NCBI GenBank assembly: GCA_964507445.1
Contig: CAZDQF010000004.1
Location: 258,032 to 322,031, forward strand
Length of the DNA stretch: 64,000 nt
Source of the DNA: GCA-2683135 sp964507445
GTDB lineage: Bacteria > Planctomycetota > GCA-002687715
Direction: 5' to 3'
In this document: positions 1 to 8,384 of the stretch, piece by piece
How positions within the stretch are numbered: position 1 is the first letter of the stretch
Layout: every line of letters starts with the position of its first letter
Position numbers and translations under genes: made by a program
The notes under the pieces: generated by a model
Database searches by the model: none
The model's input: only the letters and a program-made list of their open reading frames with translations
Told to the model about the DNA's origin: nothing

Positions 1-241
1 CCAGGCCTACCCCGTCTACCTGACCGGGTACGAGGGGCCCCTGGAGCAGATCCAGGACGCGGTGGACGGACTACCCCGATTCGTCACCTACGGGCGCCAG
101 GGGCTGTTCGCCCATGACAACACCCACCACGCCCTGCACATGGCCTACTGCGCGGTGGAGTGTCTCGAGGGAGGTGGGTTCAACACCGAGCGGTGGGCGG
201 AGCACCGGGTGGCTTTCCAGTCCCACGTGGTCGAGGACTGA
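1..241 (+). CDS. FAD-dependent oxidoreductase, C-terminal end (partial)
   Basis: Only the last 79 codons are present, read from base 2 to a TGA at 239-241. The end of the protein contains GRQGLFAHDNTHHAL followed by a short helix. This matches the C-terminal FAD-binding segment of the amine-oxidase/UDP-galactopyranose-mutase-like flavoproteins found in polysaccharide loci. The gene at 5216-6703 has the corresponding segment GRNGMHKYNNQDHSM, so the two are probably distant paralogues. The substrate is unknown. The 5' end lies outside the window. The family call is inferred from this short tail and the neighbouring sugar genes. Confidence 0.6.
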   Translation, partial: QAYPVYLTGYEGPLEQIQDAVDGLPRFVTYGRQGLFAHDNTHHALHMAYCAVECLEGGGFNTERWAEHRVAFQSHVVED

Positions 242-312
242 CCGAGGCGGAGCGACGACGACGACGGCAGGCCGGGGCGACCCCGGACGGCACCCGGCGC
301 TTGCCCCTCAAC

Positions 313-615
313 TCAGCGCGCGACCAGATTGTAGACGCCGCACAGGACGCGACCGGTCACGTAGCCGACGAGGAATCCGTACCCGGCCCCGACAAAGCTG
401 CCCGGGAAGAACTCCACCCCGAACCCCGGGAAGTAGTTGCACAGCAACCCCAGGTGGCGGCCCATGTCCTCCCCGCCCTTGAGCACGAGGATGTTGGTGA
501 GGATGAACAGGCCGAGCCCGAAGAGGGCGCCGAAGGCGACCCCCCACGCATTGCCCTGCATCTTGACGAGGTAACCGTCAACGATGCGTTCGTCTTCATG
601 AGCGTCGGTTGTCAT
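313..615 (-). CDS. small membrane protein, unknown function
   Basis: A 100-residue protein with an acidic N-terminus (MTTDAHEDERIV) and two or three hydrophobic segments. One lies at about residues 24-45 and another at about 68-90. An AGGAGG ribosome binding site sits just upstream of the ATG. I do not recognise the family. The next gene upstream on the same strand, at 636-1025, is also a short Gly-rich membrane protein with a similar layout. The pair may encode related subunits, but that is only inferred from size and adjacency. Confidence 0.6.
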   Translation of the reverse strand: MTTDAHEDERIVDGYLVKMQGNAWGVAFGALFGLGLFILTNILVLKGGEDMGRHLGLLCNYFPGFGVEFFPGSFVGAGYGFLVGYVTGRVLCGVYNLVAR

Positions 616-635
616 GGTCTCCCTCCTGCTCGGTC

Positions 636-1025
636 CTAAAGCTCGTCAAGGAACTCCTGGTCCATCCGGAGCTGCTCCTTGGCTCCGGCGATGGCCACCC
701 AGACGGCGAGTCCGAAGTTGCGGACCCCGGCGAGCAGCCACCCGAACACGAAGCCGGTACCGAAACCCCACACGAGGCCGAGGAGCGCGCCGGGCAAGGT
801 CGGGGCGTATCCGGTGAAGAGGTTGTACTCCAGGATGCCGATGCCCCCGTCCAGGTCCTGGGCCTGGAAGACCGGGAGCATGTGCACCAGCGCGAACACG
901 CAAAGCCAGAGGCCCAGCACCGCCCCTGTGGCGCATCCCAGGGCGACCTTCCTGAGGGGAGCGACCGCCGCCCTCAGGGGCGCCGGGAGCTCCTCGGTGA
1001 CCTTCGCTGTGTCGGGTAGTGCCAT
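636..1025 (-). CDS. small membrane protein, unknown function
   Basis: A 129-residue protein with a basic, Pro-rich N-terminus, then hydrophobic segments at about residues 30-52 and 75-112, and a short charged C-terminus. The ATG at 1025 follows GGAGGGGAG, a strong ribosome binding site. Only 20 bases separate it from the next gene at 313-615, so the two are probably co-transcribed. The Gly-rich segment LPGALLGLVWGFGTGFVFG resembles packing helices of small pores or scaffolds, but no function can be assigned. Confidence 0.6.
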   Translation of the reverse strand: MALPDTAKVTEELPAPLRAAVAPLRKVALGCATGAVLGLWLCVFALVHMLPVFQAQDLDGGIGILEYNLFTGYAPTLPGALLGLVWGFGTGFVFGWLLAGVRNFGLAVWVAIAGAKEQLRMDQEFLDEL

Positions 1026-1051
1026 CTCCCCTCCGGCCTCATTCTATACGC

Positions 1052-1807
1052 TCAACGCCGGCCCCGACGGAGTAACCGCTCCAGCCCGGCGCGGACGCCG
1101 CGCAACGCCGCCCGTCCCGCGACCCTGCGCGCGAAGGCGGCGCTGCCGAACCCCTCCAGGCGCCCCTCGTCGCGCAGGTAGAAGGCATCCAGCCGAGGCA
1201 ACCGATGAGGGTCCTGCGGGCCCTGAAGCAGCCGCAGGCGCACCGTGCAGGCCAGCTCGAAGACGGCGCGGGTCTCGTCCACGACGCGGTGGTCGTGATC
1301 GCCGTAGGGGTAGCAGAACGTCGTGGGTCGGACGCCGGTGCGCCGATGGATGTGATCCTGGCAGCCGCTCAACTCCGCCCGGAGCTGCTCCGGACCGCAG
1401 GCGGGGAGGGAGGCGTGGGTCGCCCCGTGGGCGCCCAGGGTGGCCCCCTGCTCCGCCACCTCGCCGATCCCGTCCCAGTCCAGCAGCGGCAGGTCCGGGA
1501 TGCCGGGCTCGGAGCGTCCGCCCCAGCGGTTGTCCGCGCCGACGCGATCCGACACCACGAACACGGTGGCCGGCAGTCCGGCGTCTCGCAGCCGCGGCCA
1601 GGCCTCCCTCTGGAAGTTGAGGAAGGCGTCATCGAAGGTCACCGCCACCGCGTCCTCCTCGTCGTCCACGGTGAGGATGTCGGACAAGGAGACCACCCGG
1701 ACGGCGCCGGAACTCATCCACCGGACGTGGCGCTCGAACGCGCCAGTGTCGATGGAGATGGGAGACCCGGAGGAGTCGATGGAGTGGTATGTGAGGATCC
1801 CCCTCAC
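1052..1807 (-). CDS. polysaccharide deacetylase (NodB-like)
   Basis: A 251-residue carbohydrate esterase 4-type protein, expected to remove acetyl groups from GlcNAc-type sugars using a divalent metal. The metal-site motif TFDDA is near residue 58, the HxxxH motif (HGATH) is near residue 125, and FCYPYG forms the active-site groove. It starts with GTG overlapping the stop of the epimerase gene (GTGA), so it is translationally coupled. No signal peptide is visible, so it probably acts on cytoplasmic or lipid-linked glycan intermediates. The TFDDA variant of TFDDG is common in the family. The substrate is not determinable. Confidence 0.85.
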   Translation of the reverse strand: MRGILTYHSIDSSGSPISIDTGAFERHVRWMSSGAVRVVSLSDILTVDDEEDAVAVTFDDAFLNFQREAWPRLRDAGLPATVFVVSDRVGADNRWGGRSEPGIPDLPLLDWDGIGEVAEQGATLGAHGATHASLPACGPEQLRAELSGCQDHIHRRTGVRPTTFCYPYGDHDHRVVDETRAVFELACTVRLRLLQGPQDPHRLPRLDAFYLRDEGRLEGFGSAAFARRVAGRAALRGVRAGLERLLRRGRR

Positions 1808-2781
1808 CGCCCGCCGACCCCCTTGCCGCGCAGGTCCGCGATGACGTCGTCGACGATCTGCTCCAGGGAGATCATGGGCCGGAATCCCGTCACCCGCTCG
1901 AGCTTGGCGACGTCCGGGACGCGACGGGGCATGTCCTCGAAGCCCTCGGCGTAGGCCTGGTCGTAGGGGACCATGGTGATCTCGGAGTCGCTGCCCACGC
2001 GCTGCTTCACCAGCTCGGCGAGGCCGAGGATGGAGATCTCCCGGTCCGCCCCCACGTTGAACACCTCCCCCACCGCCTCGTCGTTACCCATGAGCCGGAG
2101 CACCGCCTCCACCGCGTCCTGCACGTGGCCGAAGCACCGGGACTGGGCGCCGTCCCCGTAGACCGTGATGGGCTCTCCGTTCAGAGCCTGGGTGACGAAG
2201 CTCGGCACCACCATGCCGTACCGACCCACCTGCCGGGGGCCGACGGTGTTGAAGAAGCGGACGCAGGTGACGGGGAGGTCGCGCTCCCGGTGGTAGGCGA
2301 AGGCGAGCCACTCATCCAGGGCCTTGGAGCACGCGTAGGCCCAGCGCGACCGGGTGGTGGGCCCCAGATTCAGGTCGTCCTCCTCGTTGAAGGGGACCTG
2401 TGTGCTCTTGCCATAGACCTCGGAGGTCGAGGCGACGACCACCGGCTTGCCCTTGGTGGCGGCGGCCTCCAGCACGCACTCCGTAGCCCGGACGTTGGTC
2501 TGGATGGTGTGGGTGGGACGCTCCACGATGAGCCGCACGCCGACCGCCGCGGCCAGGTGCACGGTGCAATCGGCGCGGTCCACCAGCTCCGACACCAGGG
2601 GCGCGTCCAGGGCCGACCCGATGCGGTGGGTGAACCGCTCCCCTTCCACCAGCCCCTGGATGTTGTCCATGCTGCCCGTGGACAGGTCGTCGAGGACGAA
2701 CACGTGATCTCCACGAGCGACCAGACGCTCGGCCAGGTGTGAGCCGATGAAGCCCGCCCCTCCCGTGATCAGCACCTTCAT
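1804..2781 (-). CDS. NAD-dependent sugar epimerase/dehydratase
   Basis: A 325-residue short-chain dehydrogenase/reductase of the extended type acting on NDP-sugars. The Rossmann motif TGGAGFIG is at residues 6-13 and the catalytic YxxxK appears as YACSK near residue 145. The ATG at 2781 overlaps the stop of the upstream glycosyltransferase (ATGA). An in-frame extension further upstream adds only low-complexity Gly/Arg sequence and is not credible. It resembles UDP-glucose 4-epimerases and UDP-glucuronate decarboxylases, but the substrate cannot be told apart from sequence. It probably supplies a nucleotide sugar to the glycosyltransferases next to it. Confidence 0.88.
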   Translation of the reverse strand: MKVLITGGAGFIGSHLAERLVARGDHVFVLDDLSTGSMDNIQGLVEGERFTHRIGSALDAPLVSELVDRADCTVHLAAAVGVRLIVERPTHTIQTNVRATECVLEAAATKGKPVVVASTSEVYGKSTQVPFNEEDDLNLGPTTRSRWAYACSKALDEWLAFAYHRERDLPVTCVRFFNTVGPRQVGRYGMVVPSFVTQALNGEPITVYGDGAQSRCFGHVQDAVEAVLRLMGNDEAVGEVFNVGADREISILGLAELVKQRVGSDSEITMVPYDQAYAEGFEDMPRRVPDVAKLERVTGFRPMISLEQIVDDVIADLRGKGVGGR

Positions 2782-4031
2782 GTCCCGAGGATCTCCGTCA
2801 CCCTGTCCATGCCCTTCTCCGCCGCCACCCGACGCACGATGTCCAGGTAGCGGGGGATCACCGCGGCCTCGGACCACAAGGCCCGCCAGGAGGCGCGCCC
2901 CGCCTCCGACTTGCGTCGGCGACCTTCCTCATCGTCCTGCATGCGGCCCATGGCGTCCACCAGTTCCGAAGTGGTCTCGAACAACTCCCCCGCTCCGGAG
3001 GCCTCCACGATCTCAGGGAACGGGCCGATGCGACGAGCGATGACCGGCGTCCCGTTGCGGAAGGACTCGATCAGGATGATGCCGAAGGTCTCGAAGCAGA
3101 CCGACGGCACGATGAGCGCGAGGGCGTGCCCGTACCAACGGCTCAGGTCGTCGGGGGCCACGTTGCCCAGGAAGCGGACGTTGGGCAGTCCCTCGGCCAG
3201 GCCCTCCAGGACGGAGCGGTGGTTGCCGTCCCCCGCGATCACCAGGTCCACGTCCGGGCGCTCGGCCATGGCCGGGATGACCTCGTCCAGCCCCTTGATC
3301 AGCTCCAGGCGACCGACGAAGAGGAAGTAGGGCCGATCGTGGGGAGAGTCTCCGTCCTGCGCCGCGCCATCCTCCTGATCAGGCAGGAAGTACGGCAGCA
3401 CCTCCATGGGCTGCCGGAAGCCGAACTCCTGGTGCTTGTCCCGGCTGAACTCGGACATGGCGATGAACGCGTCCACGTGCCGGGCCATGCGCGGCAGCAG
3501 CCGCGTGTACCGCCACAGCTGGGGCGGCCGGCGGTGGTTGATCACACAGCGCAGGCACTGGCGCGCCGTGCACAGCTCGCGACCGTGGCGCCACAGCACA
3601 TGGGAAGGACAGACCAACCAGTGCTCATGGGCCATGTACAGGCTCACCGCACCCCGGCCGTACTTGAGCAGCCCCGGACCTCCCGCGAGGGAGATGTTGT
3701 GGAAGTTCACCACGTCGAACCTGCCCTCACGGATGATGCGGCGGATCCTCCTGCCGTTGATCACGGGGCGCCCCAGCTGCTGGGTCAGGAGGCAGGAGAG
3801 GGAGCCCATGGAGGTCCGCAGGGGGTGGACCGTGACCCGGTCCGGGTGTTCGTAGGGACCGGGCTCCGGCGCGTCGGAGAGCATGCGCCACGCGTCCGTG
3901 TCATGGATCACCGTCACCTCGTGACCCTGCCGCGCCAGCCCGTGGACGAATCGCTGCAGGCCGATGGCGTCGCCGCCGAAGTGATAGGGCGGATAGAAGG
4001 TGGTGATCATGCAGAAGCGCAAGCCGCTCAT
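2778..4031 (-). CDS. GT4-type glycosyltransferase
   Basis: A 417-residue GT-B glycosyltransferase. The N-terminal half starts with FCMITTFYPPYHFGGDA, the usual acceptor-side beta strand and Gly-rich loop. A small Cys cluster around residues 145-165 (CTARQCLRC) may bind a metal. The donor-binding half carries FLFVGRLELIKGLD and the EX7E-like segment near PSVCFETFGIILIES. It lies in an overlapped operon, with ATGA junctions at both ends. The sugar donor and acceptor are unknown. It is cytoplasmic and may associate peripherally with the membrane. Confidence 0.88.
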   Translation of the reverse strand: MSGLRFCMITTFYPPYHFGGDAIGLQRFVHGLARQGHEVTVIHDTDAWRMLSDAPEPGPYEHPDRVTVHPLRTSMGSLSCLLTQQLGRPVINGRRIRRIIREGRFDVVNFHNISLAGGPGLLKYGRGAVSLYMAHEHWLVCPSHVLWRHGRELCTARQCLRCVINHRRPPQLWRYTRLLPRMARHVDAFIAMSEFSRDKHQEFGFRQPMEVLPYFLPDQEDGAAQDGDSPHDRPYFLFVGRLELIKGLDEVIPAMAERPDVDLVIAGDGNHRSVLEGLAEGLPNVRFLGNVAPDDLSRWYGHALALIVPSVCFETFGIILIESFRNGTPVIARRIGPFPEIVEASGAGELFETTSELVDAMGRMQDDEEGRRRKSEAGRASWRALWSEAAVIPRYLDIVRRVAAEKGMDRVTEILGT

Positions 4032-5170
4032 GACGCCGCCTCCTCCAGCACCCGGAGGACGGCGCTCGCCGTGTCTTCCCAGTTGAGCTGCAGGGCCCGG
4101 GCCCGGGCCTGCTCCCTGGTCGCCGGGTCGTCCACACCGGCCATGGCCTCCGCCAGCGCCTCCGGGTCACCGGGCTCGACGAACCGCCCGCCGCCCTCCA
4201 GCAACCGGGGCAGCGGGCTCTCCACCGTGGCGACCACGGGAGCGCCGCAGGCGGCGGCCTCCACCGCCGGGAGGCCGAAGCCTTCACAGGCGCTGGGGAG
4301 GACGTTCGCCACGGCCCCGCTGTGGAGCCCGCGCAGGACCCCGTCCTCCACGAAGCCGGTCCAGATCACCCGTGACTTCGTGCCGAGCTCCTCGATGAGG
4401 CGGTCCAGGTCCGCGAGGCAACCGTGGAACACGTCTTCGTCCCGGGTCCCCACCAGCAGGAGGTAGGCGCCGTCGTCCATGGCAGCGTGGGCGCGCAACA
4501 ACACGTCCACGTTCTTGTGAGGGTTGAACCCGCCCACATAGGTGAACCAGCGTGCGCCCGCCGGCAGCCCCACCGAGCTGGAGGCGGCGGCCACCTCCTC
4601 ATCCGTGACCGGTGCGCGGAAGACCTCCGAGGGGGCCTCCACGGCGACCCGGACCCGGTCCGGCCCCAGGGACAGGTGCCGCTCCAGCTCCTCCCGGGCG
4701 AACTCCGACACCGTGAGCACCAGGCTGGCCTGGCGCAGGGCCCACCACACCTTGAGGTTCCAGAACAACCGCGCGCGGGTGCTGGCGAAACAGCGCTCCG
4801 GGAACCGCTCGGCGATGGCGTCGTGGACCCCCACCACCGCCCGCTGGCCGCGAGGTAGCGGGAAGAAGCTGTAGACCGTAGGGCAGAAGAACACCTCCGG
4901 ACGGTCCTGCCCCACGGCCTTGCGGAAGCGGAGCATGTCCCGCGGTGACCGCGCTCCGGCGGCGGACGCGGCGGCGCTGGGCGCCTCGCCGCACCGCACG
5001 GGCCGGATCTCCGCCCCCGGGACGTCGAGCCGTTGGGCGTTCATGGACTCCACATACACCAGCCATCGGTGCTCCGAGGACGTCGCCACCAGGCGCGGCA
5101 GCAGCTCGCGTGTGTAGCGACCGTAACCTCGTCCGTTGAACCAGGAGGTGGCGTCAACCCCGATGCGCAT
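4028..5170 (-). CDS. GT4-type glycosyltransferase
   Basis: About 380 residues beginning MRIGVDATSWFNGRGYGRY, a typical opening for mannosyl- or rhamnosyl-type GT4 enzymes. The C-terminal donor domain has YVGGFNPHKNVDVLL and PSACEGFGLPAVEAAACG, the latter containing the EX7E motif. The ATG at 5170 is chosen because it begins exactly at the first beta strand. An ATG at 5179, and a GTG further upstream, are alternatives. The stop overlaps the next gene by 4 bp. Together with the preceding GT4 gene, it probably adds successive sugars to one lipid-linked glycan. Confidence 0.87.
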   Translation of the reverse strand: MRIGVDATSWFNGRGYGRYTRELLPRLVATSSEHRWLVYVESMNAQRLDVPGAEIRPVRCGEAPSAAASAAGARSPRDMLRFRKAVGQDRPEVFFCPTVYSFFPLPRGQRAVVGVHDAIAERFPERCFASTRARLFWNLKVWWALRQASLVLTVSEFAREELERHLSLGPDRVRVAVEAPSEVFRAPVTDEEVAAASSSVGLPAGARWFTYVGGFNPHKNVDVLLRAHAAMDDGAYLLLVGTRDEDVFHGCLADLDRLIEELGTKSRVIWTGFVEDGVLRGLHSGAVANVLPSACEGFGLPAVEAAACGAPVVATVESPLPRLLEGGGRFVEPGDPEALAEAMAGVDDPATREQARARALQLNWEDTASAVLRVLEEAAS

Positions 5171-5215
5171 GGACCTCATCCCCCGGGCTGGCCCCACCGC
5201 GGCCCCGGGCACGCC

Positions 5216-6703
5216 TCATGAGGGCTCCGCCGCCGCGGGGTCATCCTCGAGCTTCTGGGTCTCGTGATACTCGAAGTCCGTGTTCACGGCCCAGACGTCG
5301 TGCTTCGCCCCGCGCATGTTCTCCACGGCGAGCATGGCGGTGAGCATGGAGTGATCCTGGTTGTTGTACTTGTGCATGCCGTTGCGACCGACGCAGTGCA
5401 CGTTGGGGATGGCGTTCAGGTGTTCACGGATGGTGGCCAGGTGTCCGGGGTAGGCCCAGTCGTAGATGGGGTAGGCCTTGGACTGCCGGATCACGGCCCC
5501 GTCCACCACGGGGCTCTCCTTGGCCAACCCGAGCTCCGCCAGCTCCTCCTTGGCCAGGGCGATCAGGTCCTCGTCCTTGGAGGTCCAGAGGCCGTCCCCC
5601 TCGAAGCAGAAGTACTCGAGACCGAGACAGGTGTGACCCTCGTGGGGGACCAGGGCCGGGCTCCAGTTGTTGAAGTTCTGGATGCGGCCCACCTTGACCC
5701 CGGGGGTGTGGACGTAGATCCAGTTGTCATTGAACAGGTCTTCCCCCTCGAGCATGAGGGCCACCACGAGGAAGTCCCGGTAGTTGAGGCCCTCCCCTGC
5801 CTCCTGAACCGGCGCCGGAGCCGGCGGGTCCAGGGACCGCACCAGGTGCTTGAGGTCGGTGCTGGAGATGACGTGCTGAGCCGGCAACCGCACCTCCCCT
5901 TCCGGGGTCTTGGCTCGCACCGCCACGGCCTCGCCGTCCTCGAGCTCCACCGCCGTGGCCAGGTGATGCATGAGGGTCTTGCACCCCATCTCCTCCAGGC
6001 GGTCCCGCATGGTCTCCCACATCTGGCCGGGTCCCAGCCGTGGATAGGTGAAGGAGTTGATGAGGCTCTTGATCTTGGTTGACCGACGGTTCATGGAGGC
6101 GGCGTTGAGGATCGCCTTGCCCAGAGAGAGGTTCTGGATCCGCTGCGCCGCCCACTCCGCCCGGATCTCCGTACAAGGGACGCCCCAGACCTTCTCCGTG
6201 TAGGTCTTGAAGAAGATGTTGTAGAGCCGCTTGCCGAACCGGTTGGAGACCCACTGCTCGAAGTTCTCCTCCACCTTCTGAGGCCAGATCTTCGCCTTGG
6301 CGTAGCTCAGCACCGACAGGGCGGAGTTGATCAGGCCCAGGCCCTGGAGCGCGTTGCGGGCCTTCAGCGGGTAATCGAAGAACACGCCCCGATAGAAGAT
6401 GCGGGAGAGCCGGGGCACCTCGATGAACTCCCCACCCAGGATCTCCTCCCAGAGCGCCTGCACGGGGGCGATCTTGGTGAAGAAGCGGTGGCCCCCGATG
6501 TCGAACCGATACCCCTTGTAGCGGGCCGTCCTGGAGATCCCCCCCACCATGTCACTGCCCTCCAGGACCGTGACGGAGACCCCGTCCCGGGCGAGGAGGT
6601 AGGCGGCGGTGAGCCCCGCCGGCCCGCCGCCGATGACGACCACCTGGTCGCCGGCCTGCAGCCGCCTGACGGGACGGTCGGTGGTAGGTAGGGACGTGCT
6701 CAT
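5216..6703 (-). CDS. UDP-galactopyranose-mutase-like FAD oxidoreductase
   Basis: A 495-residue flavoprotein. The dinucleotide-binding motif VVIGGGPAGLTAAYLLA begins near residue 21. It is followed by EGSDMVGGISRT and the signature GYRFDIGGHRFFTK, typical of UDP-galactopyranose mutases and related amine-oxidase-fold proteins. The C-terminal flavin-contact segment is GRNGMHKYNNQDHSM. It heads the overlapped glycosyltransferase operon. The ATG at 6703 is chosen because the sequence upstream is not protein-like, although no strong ribosome binding site is visible. A role in making or remodelling a sugar nucleotide is likely, but the true substrate is uncertain. Confidence 0.8.
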   Translation of the reverse strand: MSTSLPTTDRPVRRLQAGDQVVVIGGGPAGLTAAYLLARDGVSVTVLEGSDMVGGISRTARYKGYRFDIGGHRFFTKIAPVQALWEEILGGEFIEVPRLSRIFYRGVFFDYPLKARNALQGLGLINSALSVLSYAKAKIWPQKVEENFEQWVSNRFGKRLYNIFFKTYTEKVWGVPCTEIRAEWAAQRIQNLSLGKAILNAASMNRRSTKIKSLINSFTYPRLGPGQMWETMRDRLEEMGCKTLMHHLATAVELEDGEAVAVRAKTPEGEVRLPAQHVISSTDLKHLVRSLDPPAPAPVQEAGEGLNYRDFLVVALMLEGEDLFNDNWIYVHTPGVKVGRIQNFNNWSPALVPHEGHTCLGLEYFCFEGDGLWTSKDEDLIALAKEELAELGLAKESPVVDGAVIRQSKAYPIYDWAYPGHLATIREHLNAIPNVHCVGRNGMHKYNNQDHSMLTAMLAVENMRGAKHDVWAVNTDFEYHETQKLEDDPAAAEPS

Positions 6704-6886
6704 GCGCTTCGCGGCGGAATCTACCCCGAAGCACGCTCGCTCGCAGCGGCTACGACGAAGGCCGCCGACGAGGTCGGGCAAGGGGACCACGGTTAGGATA
6801 CACCCTGTGGGCATGGAGTGAGGGCTGTCGCATCCCGGCGGCAGCCGTCCTGCCGGCCACCGACGAACCGCTTCGGCAACGATTCC

Positions 6887-8371
6887 ATGGGTGACTCCAA
6901 GCTCTTCCCGCTCCTGATCCTCGTCGTCCTGGCCGGCGTCGGCCTGCGGCTGGCGGAGGCCAACAACAAGAGCCTCTGGCTGGACGAGCTCCACACCTTG
7001 GAGATCGCCGCCTCGGAGGACGCCGGCGGCGTGGTGGACAGGCTCCGCCCGGACTTCCACGCTCCATTGCACTTTCTCACGGTCCACGCCCTCGGCGACC
7101 TGGACCCCCACCGCTCACGCCTCGTCTCCGCCGCCATCGGCCTGCTGGCCCTGCTGCCCCTGCTGCTGCTGGCGCGCGACGGGGGCCTCGGGATCGCCGG
7201 GAGGATCGCCGTAGCGGCCGGGGTGATGTTGCTCCCGTTCCAGTTGAGGTACGGCGTCGAATTACGCCCGTACGCGTGGCTGCAGTTGTTCTCCGCCATA
7301 TGCGCCTGGGCAGCCTTCGCCACGAGGTCCGGACCCCGCCTCCGGTTCGCGGTCTTCGCCCTCGCCACCGCAGCCGGGCTCTACACCCACTACGCCATGT
7401 CCGTGGCCGTGGTCGGCATCGGAGTCGCCCGCCTCTTCGTCCACGGTCGCGGCCTGCTCCCTCTCTGGCAGGTGGTGGTGGCCGGGACCCTGGGCGTCAT
7501 CGCCTTCCTCCCCTGGGTCATGGAGGTGGAGAGCTGGATCTTCGAAGACCCCTCCGTCATGACCCGGGACGAGAAGGCGGAGGGCGCCGCCGCGCACACC
7601 CCGCAGACGCCGAAGAGCCTGACCGAGATGGCGCCTCACCTGATGAGCACGCCCGCACGCATGGTCGTCCCCAGCGTCGGCACCCTCGGAGGTCTGCCCT
7701 CGAAGCTGGTGCTGGGCGGCGCGGCCATCGCCGGCCTGGCCCTGCTGCTGGCCGCCGCCCTCTCCCTCAGACGAAGCTCTGAGGACGCCCCCGCCGGAGC
7801 CAATCGCGCCGTGTTCGGCGCCCTTCTCGCCGCGGCGGCCGCCACCACCACCATGGCCCTCGCGTGCTGGTACCTGTGGAACCGCATCCCGCTCCAGTAC
7901 TTCGCCCTGTCCGCGTGGGGCTGGCCCCTGCTCCTGGGCGCCCTGGTGAACGGCGCGGCGCGGCGCGGTCGCGGCGCCGCTGTCCTCACCGGAGTCGTGA
8001 CGGGGCTGCTGCTGATGGGGTCAGGCCACGGGTTCGGAGCGGCCCGCGAAGATCTGCGCGGCGGCGTCGCCAAGGCCCGGGAGCTGTCGGCGCAGCACCC
8101 CGGCGCCATCACCGCCATCCTCAGGCAACCGGACTGGTACTCCCACGCCTTCCTGTTCCAGATCTACGGGGGCGACCTGAAGGTGACGGAGCCCACGGCC
8201 CTGCCCCCCGGCGGGGACGCCCCCTCCCCGGTGATCGTGGTCACGCGAAACGCCCCGCCTCTGAGGAAGGGCAGCCCGGACAAGCCGTGGCGGTCCGTGG
8301 TGGCGGGACGGCAGCAGGTGGGCGACCCCATACGGGTGGACCGGGCCGTGGTGGTCTACGTGTACCAGTGA
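6887..8371 (+). CDS. GT39-like membrane glycosyltransferase
   Basis: A 494-residue polytopic membrane protein of the ArnT/protein-mannosyltransferase type, which uses polyprenyl-phosphate sugars on the outer face of the inner membrane. The catalytic acidic motif WLDELHTLE lies in the first outside loop near residue 32, followed by HAPLHFL, a common second motif. About ten hydrophobic segments follow, then a soluble C-terminal domain. The start at 6887 (MGDSKLFPLL) directly precedes the first membrane helix. A TAGGAT element at 6794-6799 may be its -10 box. It converges with a second GT39-like gene 13 bp downstream. Confidence 0.8.
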   Translation: MGDSKLFPLLILVVLAGVGLRLAEANNKSLWLDELHTLEIAASEDAGGVVDRLRPDFHAPLHFLTVHALGDLDPHRSRLVSAAIGLLALLPLLLLARDGGLGIAGRIAVAAGVMLLPFQLRYGVELRPYAWLQLFSAICAWAAFATRSGPRLRFAVFALATAAGLYTHYAMSVAVVGIGVARLFVHGRGLLPLWQVVVAGTLGVIAFLPWVMEVESWIFEDPSVMTRDEKAEGAAAHTPQTPKSLTEMAPHLMSTPARMVVPSVGTLGGLPSKLVLGGAAIAGLALLLAAALSLRRSSEDAPAGANRAVFGALLAAAAATTTMALACWYLWNRIPLQYFALSAWGWPLLLGALVNGAARRGRGAAVLTGVVTGLLLMGSGHGFGAAREDLRGGVAKARELSAQHPGAITAILRQPDWYSHAFLFQIYGGDLKVTEPTALPPGGDAPSPVIVVTRNAPPLRKGSPDKPWRSVVAGRQQVGDPIRVDRAVVVYVYQ

Positions 8372-8384
8372 CCGCGGGGCGTCA

